Shown: positions 36,901 through 46,589 of the stretch, in pieces | How the letters are laid out: each line of letters starts with the position of its first letter | Position numbering within the stretch: the stretch's first letter is position 1 | Source of the DNA: Saprospiraceae bacterium | Lineage (GTDB): Bacteria > Bacteroidota > Bacteroidia > Chitinophagales > Saprospiraceae | Direction of reading: 5' to 3' | DNA: 64,000 nucleotides | NCBI GenBank assembly: GCA_028280415.1 | Contig: JANQLV010000048.1 | Span: forward strand, 186,001 to 250,000 | Notes under the pieces: model-generated | What the model was told of the DNA's origin: nothing | Database searches by the model: none | The model's input: only the letters and a program-made list of their open reading frames with translations | Position numbers and translations under genes: made by a program

Positions 36901-39041
36901 CAGTAGGAGGCACAGGGGCATTTAGTTATGAATGGAATACCGTACCGGCTAGTTTTGACGCCACAGCAACAGGACTTTGTTTTGATAATTATACTGTTAA
37001 TGTTATGGATGCCAATGGTTGTGCTGTTAGCGATAATATTACGGTGGAAGAACCAATAAATCTTTTAATTACTTCGATTATTACGAATAATATAAGCTGC
37101 TTTGGTGCGGCGGATGGAGACATTACGGTAACTCCGTTTGGTGGAACACCTCCTTATTCTTATCAATGGGATGATCCGGATGCCCAAACTACTCAGGTAG
37201 CAACGGGATTAAGTCCGGGAGTATATAATGTGACCATAACCGATGCCAATGGTTGCTCTACGACCGGTAATGCAGGGGTTACAGAACCTGTAGAGCCTAT
37301 TAGCTTAGTGCTTAATCAAACCTATGTTGGTTGTAGTGGAGCAATGGAAAGTGAAGCAACTGTCAGTGCAATGGGAGGGACCGGCGATTATAGCTACGAA
37401 TGGAGTAATGGCGATATTACGATGCTGGCGGATGAGCTGGATGCTATAAATTATGTAGTCACCGTAACCGATGCCAATGCTTGTACTGCGGTTGAAAATA
37501 TTCAAATTGATGAACTTGATCCGATCAGTGTCAGTCTTTCGGGGGATAATCCCATGTGTTTTGGTGGTGCTGATGGATCGGTTGAAGTGACTTCCGTGAC
37601 AGGAGGTGCTTCGGGATATACCTATGAATGGAATACGACGCCAGTTCAAACCGGAACAGAAATCACAGGGCTAAGCGGAGGTGTTCAATATACTGTAACA
37701 GTGACAGATGTTCAGGGCTGTACCGGTACGGCTTCATACAGTATGGGCGAACCTGCCGAAATTCAGGCCTCTACCAGTTCCATTGAACCGAGCTGTAGCG
37801 GGTTTACCGATGGTCAGGCAACTGTAGTCGATGTGCAGGGAGGTACCCCCGGTTATACCTATCAGTGGGATTCAAATGCGGGCAATCAGACTGGTCCAAC
37901 CGCCATTAGTATCGGAAGTGGTATTTATGATATTACGATTACGGATAGTAACGGCTGTACAGCTGTTACGCAGGCAGAAGTTACAGAACCGGTAACTATG
38001 CAGTTAAATATTTCTACGGTAGATAATTTCTGTCCAAGCAGAAATCAAGGTTCGGTTGACCTTACAGTAATTGGAGGAACGCCTAATTACGAATTTCTTT
38101 GGGATAATGGTGAAACGGCACAAAACCTGGATAGCTTATGGTCTGCTACTTATTATGTGACCGTAACCGATGCGAATGGCTGTTTTGTTACCGATAGTGC
38201 TAATGTTAATGGACCGCCACCTCTGGAAGCTATAATTGAAACAGATGCGGTAAGTTGTTTTGGAGAAGATGATGGCGCTATTATTATTACATTGAACGGA
38301 GGTAATCCTCCTTATCGATATAGTCTGGATAATGTAGAATTTACCGGATCGAATATTTTGATCGGATTGGAATCCGGTAATTACGATCTATATGCAGTGG
38401 ATGTTAATGGTTGTACCTGGTCATCAGAAGCCTTCGTTGATAGTCCGGGTGAATTTACAGTAGATGCCGGAGCTGATCAGGAGATTCTTCTGGGAGACAG
38501 TGTTCAACTGAGTCCAGGCTCAACAAATGGGATAGGAGACGTGACCTATATTTGGTCAGAGCCTTATCCTGGAACCCTCAGTTGTTTTCCCGATAGCTTA
38601 TTGGATTGCGAAAACCCGATGGCACAACCGGAGACCTCGATTACTTATGAATTATATGGGGTCGATGAAAACGGATGTGAGCATAGGGATCGAATTATGG
38701 TTAGAGTTATCAAGAAAAGAGATGTTTATGTGGCTACTGGATTTACACCTAATGGAGATGGTACCAATGATTTGCTGATGGTTCATGGCCCGGAAGAAAC
38801 GATTGTCCGTTTGTTCAGGGTTTTTGATCGCTGGGGTAATATGGTCTTTGAATATGATGGAAGAAGTTTATCTGAGGATTTGGAGGATTTGATCAAAGTG
38901 AATAATAATGATTTTGGCTGGGATGGCAATTTCCGTGGAGAAGCTATGGGAAGCGGCGTATTTGTTTGGTATGTGGAGGTGGAATACATTGATGGCTTTA
39001 CAAATATATTCAGAGGTAATACGACTTTAATTCGCAATTAA
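33999..39041 (+). CDS. SprB-like adhesin with CUB, PKD, two P domains and T9SS type B sorting domain
   Basis: This protein has 1680 residues from the ATG at 33999, which begins a clean signal peptide (MRSFTLLGLFIVFCFSTYGQ); an ATG at 33957 is less likely. Domains in order: CUB-like (about 25-145), PKD (FWDFGDGS...HVYDEPG, near 195-240), two proprotein-convertase P-domain-like segments (about 270-465 and 570-725, each ending in a WSI(N/T)F strand), an Fn3-like segment, eight SprB repeats (.CFGA.DG...GGTPPYSY.W, nt 36630-38450) and a CHU_C type B C-terminus (VYVATGFTPNGDGTNDLL). It is probably a surface adhesin or mobile gliding-type filament protein. Two PorP/SprF-like genes follow. Confidence 0.92.
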   Translation: MRSFTLLGLFIVFCFSTYGQIYIMDGTPIDACDGFFLDSGGGNGDYGANESFTTTICSDGSSGTHVKLNFSGVSIGDGDMLCFFDGPDATAPQLSCHDDFLPGAPFIIQATAVNPSGCVTITFNSDGATQGEGWSADISCIPACQTILATLISTDPIISPPDTGYIDICPGDRVFFNATGEYPQDGIVYNHSDLTSSFFWDFGDGSTAVGPNTSHVYDEPGGYVVELFIEDQFGCTNTNFISQRIRVSTYPDFELAGDIPEEICAGDTISLSALVTDIDSTFEVSVTPTEGGFPTGGVRSDSLPLPDGTGATYSTSIIFNNFAPGQVLTDVNDLLSICVNMEHSWMHDLQIELICPDGTIVVLQQQVFEGQCFLGIPNEDDEGFDPPLQGVGWDYCWTPNATNGNWTQYWQNTGVGTLPSDDYNAFGDLSDFVGCPLNGEWTIVVQDLWGIDNGWIFEWSINFAPELYPDVETFTPQILDWQWENNPTIVYYSNDSITAALNNAGNPSYTFTVTDDFGCSYDTTVVVDVLPPTHPSCFQCEPLTIATELMDSVICEGEDVSLDASTDDPLGDQAVTFEAFSNTEFDGGTFPPGNPINSPIAISYINPDVLTDPFTQIESVCLNIEHSFTADVEIRLQAPNGVVIELSTDNGGSGDDYTNTCFTPSALTPITAGSPPFTGNWQPEGNWNDLVGTSITGDWVLLVADDQNGFGGEFIDWSITFNTVNEVNYFWSPAATLSCNNCPDPVASPAVTTDYIVNAVDFFGCTLTDTVTISILEALEAPVLSCGFMDNGSLTIDWLDVLGASGYEVSLDGGLNWLAANGTLSHTVNGLTDGEVVDILVRATVANSNCPPAEANLMCTYMEEPCALVVDTSATMPPSCWNTSDATVLMSAMGGIAPVNYSLDGGPVQGPDFSDVAPGMHTVVAVDDVGCMDSITFEIIAPDTIFLTLTTDSVTCTGACDGQATVMAVGGTGAFSYEWNTVPASFDATATGLCFDNYTVNVMDANGCAVSDNITVEEPINLLITSIITNNISCFGAADGDITVTPFGGTPPYSYQWDDPDAQTTQVATGLSPGVYNVTITDANGCSTTGNAGVTEPVEPISLVLNQTYVGCSGAMESEATVSAMGGTGDYSYEWSNGDITMLADELDAINYVVTVTDANACTAVENIQIDELDPISVSLSGDNPMCFGGADGSVEVTSVTGGASGYTYEWNTTPVQTGTEITGLSGGVQYTVTVTDVQGCTGTASYSMGEPAEIQASTSSIEPSCSGFTDGQATVVDVQGGTPGYTYQWDSNAGNQTGPTAISIGSGIYDITITDSNGCTAVTQAEVTEPVTMQLNISTVDNFCPSRNQGSVDLTVIGGTPNYEFLWDNGETAQNLDSLWSATYYVTVTDANGCFVTDSANVNGPPPLEAIIETDAVSCFGEDDGAIIITLNGGNPPYRYSLDNVEFTGSNILIGLESGNYDLYAVDVNGCTWSSEAFVDSPGEFTVDAGADQEILLGDSVQLSPGSTNGIGDVTYIWSEPYPGTLSCFPDSLLDCENPMAQPETSITYELYGVDENGCEHRDRIMVRVIKKRDVYVATGFTPNGDGTNDLLMVHGPEETIVRLFRVFDRWGNMVFEYDGRSLSEDLEDLIKVNNNDFGWDGNFRGEAMGSGVFVWYVEVEYIDGFTNIFRGNTTLIRN

Positions 39042-39310
39042 AGTCAGGTCGATTTTTTTCGGCTTGCTAAAAAACCGGAATTTTCATCCAGAATAGCCTG
39101 ATGAAAAAGACGCAAAGTGAGCATAAAAGGCGATTTTGCAATCCAGCTAATAATTTTTAACTGGATTCTGAGTGATTCTTTGAAAAAAGAAACGGATATT
39201 TAAAATATAAAACTCCAATTTTTCGAATTCCAGATGCAGATAGTTCATTTTGAGAATTTGAGGTTTGGAATTTCTAAATTGGAATTTAATTCTATACAAT
39301 AGTTTTGACT

Positions 39311-40378
39311 ATGAAATTAAGATTTACACTACCGATTCTCTTCGCATTTGTATTTCAAGTTAGCTGGCTAAACTCTGTTGAGGCTCAGGATCCTCATTTT
39401 TCTCAGTTTTACGCCGCTCCTTCACAATTGAATCCGGCGATGACCGGAGTTTTTGAAGGCCGCTGGAGGTTCCATGCGAATTATCGTGATCAATGGCGAA
39501 GCGTTATGGAAACGACCCCTTTCCGAACCGTTGCCGCCGGATTTGATATGCGATATAATATTGTGGGAAATGATTTCGTGGGAATTGGTATTAGTGCACT
39601 TGCTGATCAGGGCGGAACTTCTCATTTCCGAACCAATCGTGGGCATATCTCCGCAGCTTATATGAAGCAGGTTGGTGGCGGACGCTATCGTACGGATGAT
39701 CAATACCTGATAGCCGGAGGTTCTTTTGGCTTTGGGCAAAATAGTATTGATAACAGGTTGTGGTTTTCACAACAGTATGATATCGGCGCCGGATTTCCGA
39801 TTACGAGTAATTCTTCGGGGGAAGTTTTTGATAATGAAGATGTGTTGAGTTCTGATATTTATTTGGATTTCAATGCCGGTTTGATGTATTATGCACTCTT
39901 TGGAGACAATACCAGCATTTACGCAGGAGCTGCTATGAATCACCTTAATAGTCCGAATATCTCTTTACTTGAAAATGGAAATGAACAGTTATATACCCGC
40001 TGGATCGGGCATGCCGGAGGGGAAATCCCTTTTACCACAGAACTGAGCATTTTACCTGCAGTTCAGGTGATGGGACAAGGGCCCTCCTTCGAAAGTACTT
40101 TTGGAGCTAATTTCCGCTACAGTAACCACGATTGGTACGAGTTAGCTATTCGTGCGGGTTTATGGGCGCGTATGGCGAATACTATTTCCGGACAAAATGT
40201 CGATGCGATGATCGTTACTGCAATTCTCGAAATGGAGCGCTGGAATCTCGGGATAAGCTATGATATTACCACTTCAAGTTTAAAAGAGGCAAACAATTCC
40301 CGGGGAGCTGTTGAATTGTCATTGATTTATACGCATCCGGCAAAAAGCAGAATAAAAGTAAATTGTCCTAAATTTTAA
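39311..40378 (+). CDS. PorP/SprF family T9SS-associated outer-membrane protein
   Basis: This 355-residue outer-membrane beta-barrel protein of the PorP/SprF family has a signal peptide (MKLRFTLPILFAFVFQVSWLNSVEAQ) and the family opening DPHFSQFYAAPSQLNPAMTGVFEGRWRFHANYRDQW. SprF-like proteins are needed for surface delivery of the adjacent type B (SprB-like) adhesins. The ATG at 39311 fits the signal peptide; an in-frame TTG at 39305 lies inside a TAGTTTTG box. It follows the adhesin after 269 bp. Confidence 0.93.
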   Translation: MKLRFTLPILFAFVFQVSWLNSVEAQDPHFSQFYAAPSQLNPAMTGVFEGRWRFHANYRDQWRSVMETTPFRTVAAGFDMRYNIVGNDFVGIGISALADQGGTSHFRTNRGHISAAYMKQVGGGRYRTDDQYLIAGGSFGFGQNSIDNRLWFSQQYDIGAGFPITSNSSGEVFDNEDVLSSDIYLDFNAGLMYYALFGDNTSIYAGAAMNHLNSPNISLLENGNEQLYTRWIGHAGGEIPFTTELSILPAVQVMGQGPSFESTFGANFRYSNHDWYELAIRAGLWARMANTISGQNVDAMIVTAILEMERWNLGISYDITTSSLKEANNSRGAVELSLIYTHPAKSRIKVNCPKF

Positions 40379-40396
40379 ATTTGTAAACCTTCCAAT

Positions 40397-41263
40397 TTGT
40401 ATTGGAGATTTTGCATACTATTATCTTGTCTTTTTTATTTAATGCCTTTGCAAGGGCAACGGATTAAAGCTGACTTTTTGGAAAATAATGCGGGGAATCT
40501 GCTTATTTCCGATACCGGTCAATTTGAAGTATATGCTCAATTTCCTAAAAAGGATCAATATAATGTACAAGTTGGGTTCAGTCCTTTAAAACCGGTTTTA
40601 ATCGGATTTGGTTTTTTTGACAAAAACACCAGGAATGAAATTTCTTCCAGACCTTTTTCACAGGGATATTCTCATAGCATAAATGCCCGGTCTTTTCGGA
40701 GTGAAATTGGGTTTTATCATGTCATTCAAAACTCGGGACTGAAAAAAAATGCGCTCAATCGAGCCATTAGCCGGGTGCATACCTATCAGTACCAAAGAGG
40801 TCTTATCTTTAATTTTAAACTTGGAGTTGCTTTAAATAGTATTCACAATCTATACGAGCTGGAAAGTGGCTCTCTTTCTGAAACCCAATTTAGATATACG
40901 GATTACGATATTCAAACCGGATTTTATATGAGAGGGAAACAGGCGATTATAGGAGTCAGTGTTGGATATAAAATCAGGCGTTATCATGAAGCTTTGGTAC
41001 ATAATCCGATTAATAATGCTCTGGCCATAGAACGATTTCTATTTGCATTGGAAGAGGCCCCTGCCCTTAATGCCTTGACATTGGGCGTTAATTTTCAGTT
41101 AGGTGTAAAGCAAGTTCGATTTTTTGGAGGAGTCATTGCGAATACCTGGAACGAAACGCATCTGTCACATTTGGTTTTCGAAGATGTAATGATGCAAGCC
41201 GGGATTATTCTGGAAATGAACAGTTTGTATACTTTTTTTAATAGAAAGAATAAAAACCAGTGA
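40397..41263 (+). CDS. PorP/SprF-like outer-membrane protein with TTG start
   Basis: This 288-residue protein has PorP/SprF-like features (IKADFLENNAGNLLISDTGQFEVYAQF...KPVLIGFGFF, and a C-terminal barrel-like stretch). It is shorter and more diverged than the preceding PorP, and assignment rests partly on position. The reading frame has no ATG before a Met at 40442, which lies inside the hydrophobic signal. The TTG at 40397 gives a complete signal peptide (CILLSCLFYLMPLQGQ) and lies in the loop of TCCAAT-TTGT-ATTGGA. The gene starts 18 nt after the porP stop, in the same frame, so coupling or reinitiation is possible. Confidence 0.78.
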   Translation: MYWRFCILLSCLFYLMPLQGQRIKADFLENNAGNLLISDTGQFEVYAQFPKKDQYNVQVGFSPLKPVLIGFGFFDKNTRNEISSRPFSQGYSHSINARSFRSEIGFYHVIQNSGLKKNALNRAISRVHTYQYQRGLIFNFKLGVALNSIHNLYELESGSLSETQFRYTDYDIQTGFYMRGKQAIIGVSVGYKIRRYHEALVHNPINNALAIERFLFALEEAPALNALTLGVNFQLGVKQVRFFGGVIANTWNETHLSHLVFEDVMMQAGIILEMNSLYTFFNRKNKNQ

Positions 41264-41282
41264 ACGATTGCTCGTCCACTGG
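41257..41282 (-). terminator. Intrinsic terminator for the 1491-residue protein gene
   Basis: Arms CCAGTGAACGA (41257-41267) and TCGTCCACTGG (41272-41282) pair with one mismatch around a 4-nt loop. In the minus-strand direction a T5 tract follows. The hairpin overlaps the stop codon of the PorP-like gene on the other strand. Confidence 0.6.
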
Positions 41283-41306
41283 CCTTCAAAAACACCAAAT
41301 TTATAC

Positions 41307-44300
41307 TTACATATCTTTAGCTGCTTTTACCCGATTAACGAAAGCATTCGCTGTACCTGGATTTACCAGCTGGATTTCATAGATCGTATCATCTTTTAGC
41401 TTTATTGATTTTTCTTTCTTCTTTAATCCTTCAACCATCTGGTTGTATTTCTCATTATTCGAAACAGTACTCAGGATACCGTCCCGATATGCAAAGAAGT
41501 AATAAGTCCCGGAAGGTGCTTCAAGGTAAATATACATCCTGTTCTCACCATTAGACATGAGCTTAAATTCTACAAAGGACTTGAAATTCCGATTGAGCAT
41601 TTGCCCGTTCATACTAATAATACCCAATTGCTCGCGGGTAGTAACGAATGATTGATAATCAGGAATCCATTTTAGTGGAAGCTGATCAAAAAAGATGGTA
41701 TAAGGATTTTGATCTTTTGGAATGTCCATATAACCAGCAGACATGATGTTGGATAATTGGGTAGATCTGGTCTTGCTGTTATCAATCATTTCACTCAGGG
41801 CTTGCTCATAAAAATCGTGTGGGCGGTAACTAATGATCGAAGCATCAAAGGAACTCGCCGTAATATCGTTTACTACATAATCCATTAATGATTTGGGTAA
41901 ATGGAAATTGATACCGGCCATAGTGGTCATATTGCGACTGGCATTTTCCCGGATTACAGAAGTTTCCACCTGGCCACCGGCAACCACGCTTACCATCTCA
42001 TCGTCGACTGGTCCGAGATTAAACTTTCCCTGCATTTTGATTGATCCATCTTTATCAGAATAAGTTAATACATTACCGTAATCTACTCCGCTGACAACTC
42101 GCAAAGAATCTCCCATGATAAAGCTTTCCGAACTACCTTTATACCTGAGTAATCCGCTGGCTTCGAAAACCAACCTGTCTTTTCCAAAAGGTAGTGCTTG
42201 CATTACAAGTGGATATACATCCAGGTTCTCGCGGCTGATATACCAGCCGGTTTTGATCTTGTCCCCATACTCGTTTTTGGGTTCATTGTATGGGATAAGC
42301 ATATTTTTCTTATCTGCTTCGCAATTAACAGAGAACCAATCCGGATTTTTCATTTTTTTGACATCCAGTTTTGCAAAACCCTCGAATTGTAAGTTTTGCC
42401 GGTCCGCTTGCAATGTGATTTTTCCATTAAATAAAGTACGATAATCCATATAAAACCGATCTTCTTTCTGCACACTTCCACTAGCCTTGCTTACAATCTG
42501 CTTTTTACTTTTTTTACCTTTTCCAAAAGGCATTCCTTTGATATCCGGGAAGTAAATTTCCTGCTTCTTGTATCCAATATCATACTGATAATAACCAGTA
42601 GCACTGTATTCCTTTCTACCTTTAATATCAACATTCGCCTTATTGATTACATGATATTTATTTGCGGTGATTTTTGCGTTTTTCAAAGTACTGATCATAC
42701 CTCCGGGACGCACATCTACATTGCCCTGCTCCGGTACGACGATTGCATCAGCCGTTAAAATCTCAGGTACTCCGCCCAGTTTGAGTTCATTTGTCTTTAA
42801 ATCATATAAAGCCGTGGTTCCCTGGAAAGCTAGAGAATCCTGATCATCGTGAATAGAAAGGAAGTTGCCGAGCTGCTTTTCTTTCGTTTTAAAAGTGATC
42901 GTTTCAGCTTGCATGTCCCAGTCGTATTCATTCAGGTCGGTTTGATACTTGTTATAAGGCAGCGTTGTAATAATATCTTCCTTATTTGCTTTGACATAGC
43001 CCATTTGTTTATCAAAATCCAGTTTTGCATAAACGTTTTTGGTGTCCAGAGCCAGGTGATCCACACCAGAAGCTTTGATTTGAAGGTCAGCGGTATCCGA
43101 TTGTGCTGAAAAAGCTTCAAATGAAATCAAATGAGCATTCAGGATGCCCCGGTTGGAATTAAAGGTGCCCCGGCCCTTGATTCCATCCGGGGTAAGGATT
43201 AAAAGGTTTTCCAGTGTATATCCCGGTTTCTGAAACAGCTCAAATGGTTTTTCAAGTGACTGAATATACATACTGTCTTTATAAGGTTTCCAGTCAATGG
43301 ATACATCATATCCTTTGACCTGCGGGACGCTTACCTCATCGGACCGCACTTCACTAACCTCAAAGTTTTTGGCACTGGTTAGTAATTGATTGGGTTTAAA
43401 AGTGATTTTATCCGCATCGATAGATGCCCATTTATAGCTTACTTTACCTTTTCCAAAAAGCCCTTTATTGCTAAGATTCATTTCACCTTTAAAATTCCCT
43501 TTTTGCTGATAAGCCGGATAGCCGGTTTCCGGAGTATTATGAATAAAACCAAGTGATTGGTCTTCTTGCAAAACCAGTTTTTCTTTAAAATCGGGAAAAA
43601 TACTGGCAGACTTCATGGTCCCGGTGAAGTCCAGGTCGTTCTGTATTTGCTTGTCCATATCTTCAAGGAAAAAAGGATCGAGTTCGAAGAAGAAAGAATC
43701 TCGATGGTAGCAACCGTTCAATGTTCTTTTTTTATCGTAATAAACATATGATGGTCCGCTACTATTGAAGATCGGAAACATATCAATTTTGCTGGTTCCG
43801 GACTTGTTTTCCGGAGCATCCATCACCAGTGTTCCGCTAAGATACTCCAGCCTTGAATCCATAGCATAGGCGAGGGCATCACCGTTTTTGTCAAGCTCAC
43901 CGGAGGGAAGGTATAAATCCATAAAACGTACCGAGTCCATTTTAATTTCGAATTGCTCATAATCGAAATGATAACCTCTTCCGGTAAAGAGACCAAAACC
44001 GGCGAAAAGATCACCATCGAATTCCAGATCGCGATTTTCTTTAATCAAAACCTGTTTTCCGGTTGGTATAGCTGCGATTTTATGTTCCCGACTGAATTCA
44101 AAATTTTTAATACCATTAACGATCAAATCGTTATTTTCCAGATTGAGTATACCATTGGTTTCCTCACTGATGGAAGTAAGTTTGATGTTATCGAAGTCTG
44201 TTTTCTGACGACTGGCATCCGAATAGTGAATGACTTTTTGCTTGACGATGATCTTGTTTTCTTCTTTTAAATAATCAATAAACCCATCTTCGGTAAGATC

Positions 44301-45782
44301 GTATAGCAAACTATGTATATTTTTAGCTTTAAATCTGGAGTTTAGTTTTGAGGCAAAAAAATCTGCATTCAGGATTCGGCTACCTTCTTTTTCGGAAATT
44401 ATTCTCAGAATAGAGATTGGATTATAATCAGCGACGTTTTGATAGCGCAGATAATCTTTTTCACTGTAATAGCTCAGAGACTCAAAATCAACACGCTTAT
44501 TTGCATTAATAAAATCGGGCACTTTTTTACCAAACTCGATTATCCCGGTATTGATATCCCGGTCAATGCGATCGATATTGATGTTTACATTGTGAAAGGA
44601 ACTAAAGTAAGGATTGCGATCCCTCCCTTTTTTGCCTCTGAACAAAGAGATTTTACCTTTCTCAACATCGTACTTCAAATTTGAAGAAACGTGGGTGATA
44701 GAATCCTCGCCGATATACAGACAAATTTCCAAACCTTCTCCGGCAATATTTTCTCCTTTTCGGATGATAAAAGATTCGGAAGTACAATTAAGCACCAATT
44801 TGTCCTGCTTATCGAAAAATTGCATTTGAGCTCTGGCATCCTGGGTACTCACACCGTAGATATTGGAGCCTTCCAGCTTAAATCCTCCTTTATATTTCAC
44901 ACCTTTTGCAAGCTTTGGAATAGTCAGGCGCTGATCTGTAGAAATAAATCTTGGATAGGAAGGGTCTTTGGCGATAATTATTTTGTCCTCAAGTCGACCT
45001 TCTACGGGCTGGCTGAAATATTTTGGAAAATGTAAATGTGCTTTTTCCGCCTGATAACTTCCCTTCTTGACATAGATGGTATATTCATTTAACTGGGCGT
45101 AGACCTCTGGCATTTGAACGCGCTCCCAACTGACTTTACCGCCGGTACCTTTCCATTTCTGGCTCAATGGATAAAAAACACCGGAAGTACCTTCGATATC
45201 AATGATACGATCTTTTCTTGTACAGATCAGATCAAAATTTTCGATCTGCAATTCGGGGGTTGTGCCTTTTATAGCAAAGCGATAATCCTCGGTTACCGCT
45301 ATCCAGGAAATACCTGATGCGGAGTATTTTAAGGCTCCGCGGTTGAAGAAGTCAAAAGAAAAAGTCAAATAGGCTTTGTACTCATTAAACTTTCTACCTT
45401 CAATTCCCGCTAAAAGCTTTTCTGTGACATCGTGCCACTGATTGAAGTGAGCACTTCCGTTTTTGCCCTTTTTAATGATAGTAATACTTCGGATGTAGCT
45501 GCTAAAGAATGGTTTTGCACTCATTTTTTTTGCTAACATCTGATTATTTAATTCAATAATCCGGGCCTCTTCAATATCTGTGTAGACTCCGCTTCGAAAC
45601 TTTTGTTCGAATTCCTTGAAGATTGGAATCATTTCCTCTTTGTGACTGATGGTCATATAAGCTTCGAGTTCTTCGAGAAAATCTTCTGTATTAGTGGAGA
45701 ATTTTTCAAGATCACCACCGGCATATAGATTAAAACACAGGGAGGCGATCATAACGACTGTTAAGTAAAATTTGGTGTTCAT
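41307..45782 (-). CDS. Very large exported beta-rich protein of unknown function
   Basis: This 1491-residue protein has a signal peptide (MNTKFYLTVVMIASLCFNLYAGG). The first ~150 residues are helical and charged (EELEAYMTISHKEEMIPIFKEFEQKF). The rest is a long series of short beta strands with repeating patterns such as GKGKVSYKWASIDADKITFKP, GRGTFNSNRGILNAHLISFEAFS and FEGFAKLDVKKMKNPDWFSVN, reminiscent of solenoid or AsmA/LptA-type folds. I do not recognise a named family. There is no T9SS sorting domain, so it is probably periplasmic or outer-membrane associated. It stands alone between two terminator-like structures. Confidence 0.88.
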   Translation of the reverse strand: MNTKFYLTVVMIASLCFNLYAGGDLEKFSTNTEDFLEELEAYMTISHKEEMIPIFKEFEQKFRSGVYTDIEEARIIELNNQMLAKKMSAKPFFSSYIRSITIIKKGKNGSAHFNQWHDVTEKLLAGIEGRKFNEYKAYLTFSFDFFNRGALKYSASGISWIAVTEDYRFAIKGTTPELQIENFDLICTRKDRIIDIEGTSGVFYPLSQKWKGTGGKVSWERVQMPEVYAQLNEYTIYVKKGSYQAEKAHLHFPKYFSQPVEGRLEDKIIIAKDPSYPRFISTDQRLTIPKLAKGVKYKGGFKLEGSNIYGVSTQDARAQMQFFDKQDKLVLNCTSESFIIRKGENIAGEGLEICLYIGEDSITHVSSNLKYDVEKGKISLFRGKKGRDRNPYFSSFHNVNINIDRIDRDINTGIIEFGKKVPDFINANKRVDFESLSYYSEKDYLRYQNVADYNPISILRIISEKEGSRILNADFFASKLNSRFKAKNIHSLLYDLTEDGFIDYLKEENKIIVKQKVIHYSDASRQKTDFDNIKLTSISEETNGILNLENNDLIVNGIKNFEFSREHKIAAIPTGKQVLIKENRDLEFDGDLFAGFGLFTGRGYHFDYEQFEIKMDSVRFMDLYLPSGELDKNGDALAYAMDSRLEYLSGTLVMDAPENKSGTSKIDMFPIFNSSGPSYVYYDKKRTLNGCYHRDSFFFELDPFFLEDMDKQIQNDLDFTGTMKSASIFPDFKEKLVLQEDQSLGFIHNTPETGYPAYQQKGNFKGEMNLSNKGLFGKGKVSYKWASIDADKITFKPNQLLTSAKNFEVSEVRSDEVSVPQVKGYDVSIDWKPYKDSMYIQSLEKPFELFQKPGYTLENLLILTPDGIKGRGTFNSNRGILNAHLISFEAFSAQSDTADLQIKASGVDHLALDTKNVYAKLDFDKQMGYVKANKEDIITTLPYNKYQTDLNEYDWDMQAETITFKTKEKQLGNFLSIHDDQDSLAFQGTTALYDLKTNELKLGGVPEILTADAIVVPEQGNVDVRPGGMISTLKNAKITANKYHVINKANVDIKGRKEYSATGYYQYDIGYKKQEIYFPDIKGMPFGKGKKSKKQIVSKASGSVQKEDRFYMDYRTLFNGKITLQADRQNLQFEGFAKLDVKKMKNPDWFSVNCEADKKNMLIPYNEPKNEYGDKIKTGWYISRENLDVYPLVMQALPFGKDRLVFEASGLLRYKGSSESFIMGDSLRVVSGVDYGNVLTYSDKDGSIKMQGKFNLGPVDDEMVSVVAGGQVETSVIRENASRNMTTMAGINFHLPKSLMDYVVNDITASSFDASIISYRPHDFYEQALSEMIDNSKTRSTQLSNIMSAGYMDIPKDQNPYTIFFDQLPLKWIPDYQSFVTTREQLGIISMNGQMLNRNFKSFVEFKLMSNGENRMYIYLEAPSGTYYFFAYRDGILSTVSNNEKYNQMVEGLKKKEKSIKLKDDTIYEIQLVNPGTANAFVNRVKAAKDM

Positions 45783-46503
45783 AACATTTTTGTTTTGCGT
45801 GATTTGAAAAATTTTAAATCAATTTGTTTTGGTTAAAAAATATGTGAATGAAATTGCTGTATAAGTAGGAGGGACTATTGCATGGGCAATAGCGAAGTAG
45901 TCGCAAATAAGTCACGAAAAGTCATCATGACTCAGGGGCATCCAATACGGATACCAATCGATTAATGGTAAATAATCAGCAAATGGTTATGGAGCTGTAG
46001 GAAGTTTTACTTAGCTAGCAGGTATTATTATTACTATAATAAGTTAATGGAGAGGGTTGTGTTGGCAAAAATACAAATTCCAAATCAAAGAGTATATACC
46101 ATGTTTAGGGTAGATAAAATGCATTTTCACCGACAAGAGAAGAGTTTTTGGGTATTTTGCACAATAAAAAACAATAATACATATCTCGCTTTTTCAAAAA
46201 AAATAATCTTATACCCCCTTTATGGTATTTTTTGTTAGATAGCTGAATTTTTGATGCTAATATTGGCCCGTGGCATAGTAATTGAATCAATTCAAGTATA
46301 TTTAATGATGTCACTAAAGGAAAAATAAAAGAGTTTCTTGAAAAATATTGATCTGATATTCTTCTGTGACAGCAATAAATAAAAGAACACTAAGATCATA
46401 GATTAATTGGCTTGTTAATTACGATCTTTCTAATTGCTACAAAATCCAGGTGTCCCTCCTAAGCCTTTAAGTGAGCAAAATGTTAAACCACAGGTCAACA
46501 GGT

Positions 46504-46540
46504 CCCCCTCGGAAAGTCCCTCAGTTTTTCCCTCGTTCCC
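46504..46540 (-). other. Candidate G-quadruplex / C-run cluster
   Basis: Four C-runs (46504-46508, 46518-46520, 46530-46532, 46538-46540) give, on the minus strand, four G-runs separated by loops of 5 to 9 nt. Several share a GAGGG core. A fifth CCC lies at 46454-46456. This is unusual in an otherwise AT-rich gap. Confidence 0.35.
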
Positions 46541-46589
46541 TCAAAAATTAAGATTAAACGAAAAACCAGATATCAATTTTCATTTTAAA

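Noticed and set aside
46047-46238. Open frame of 63 codons in the gene-poor region
   Set aside because: No recognisable domain, no start signal, odd composition and AT-rich random-like sequence.
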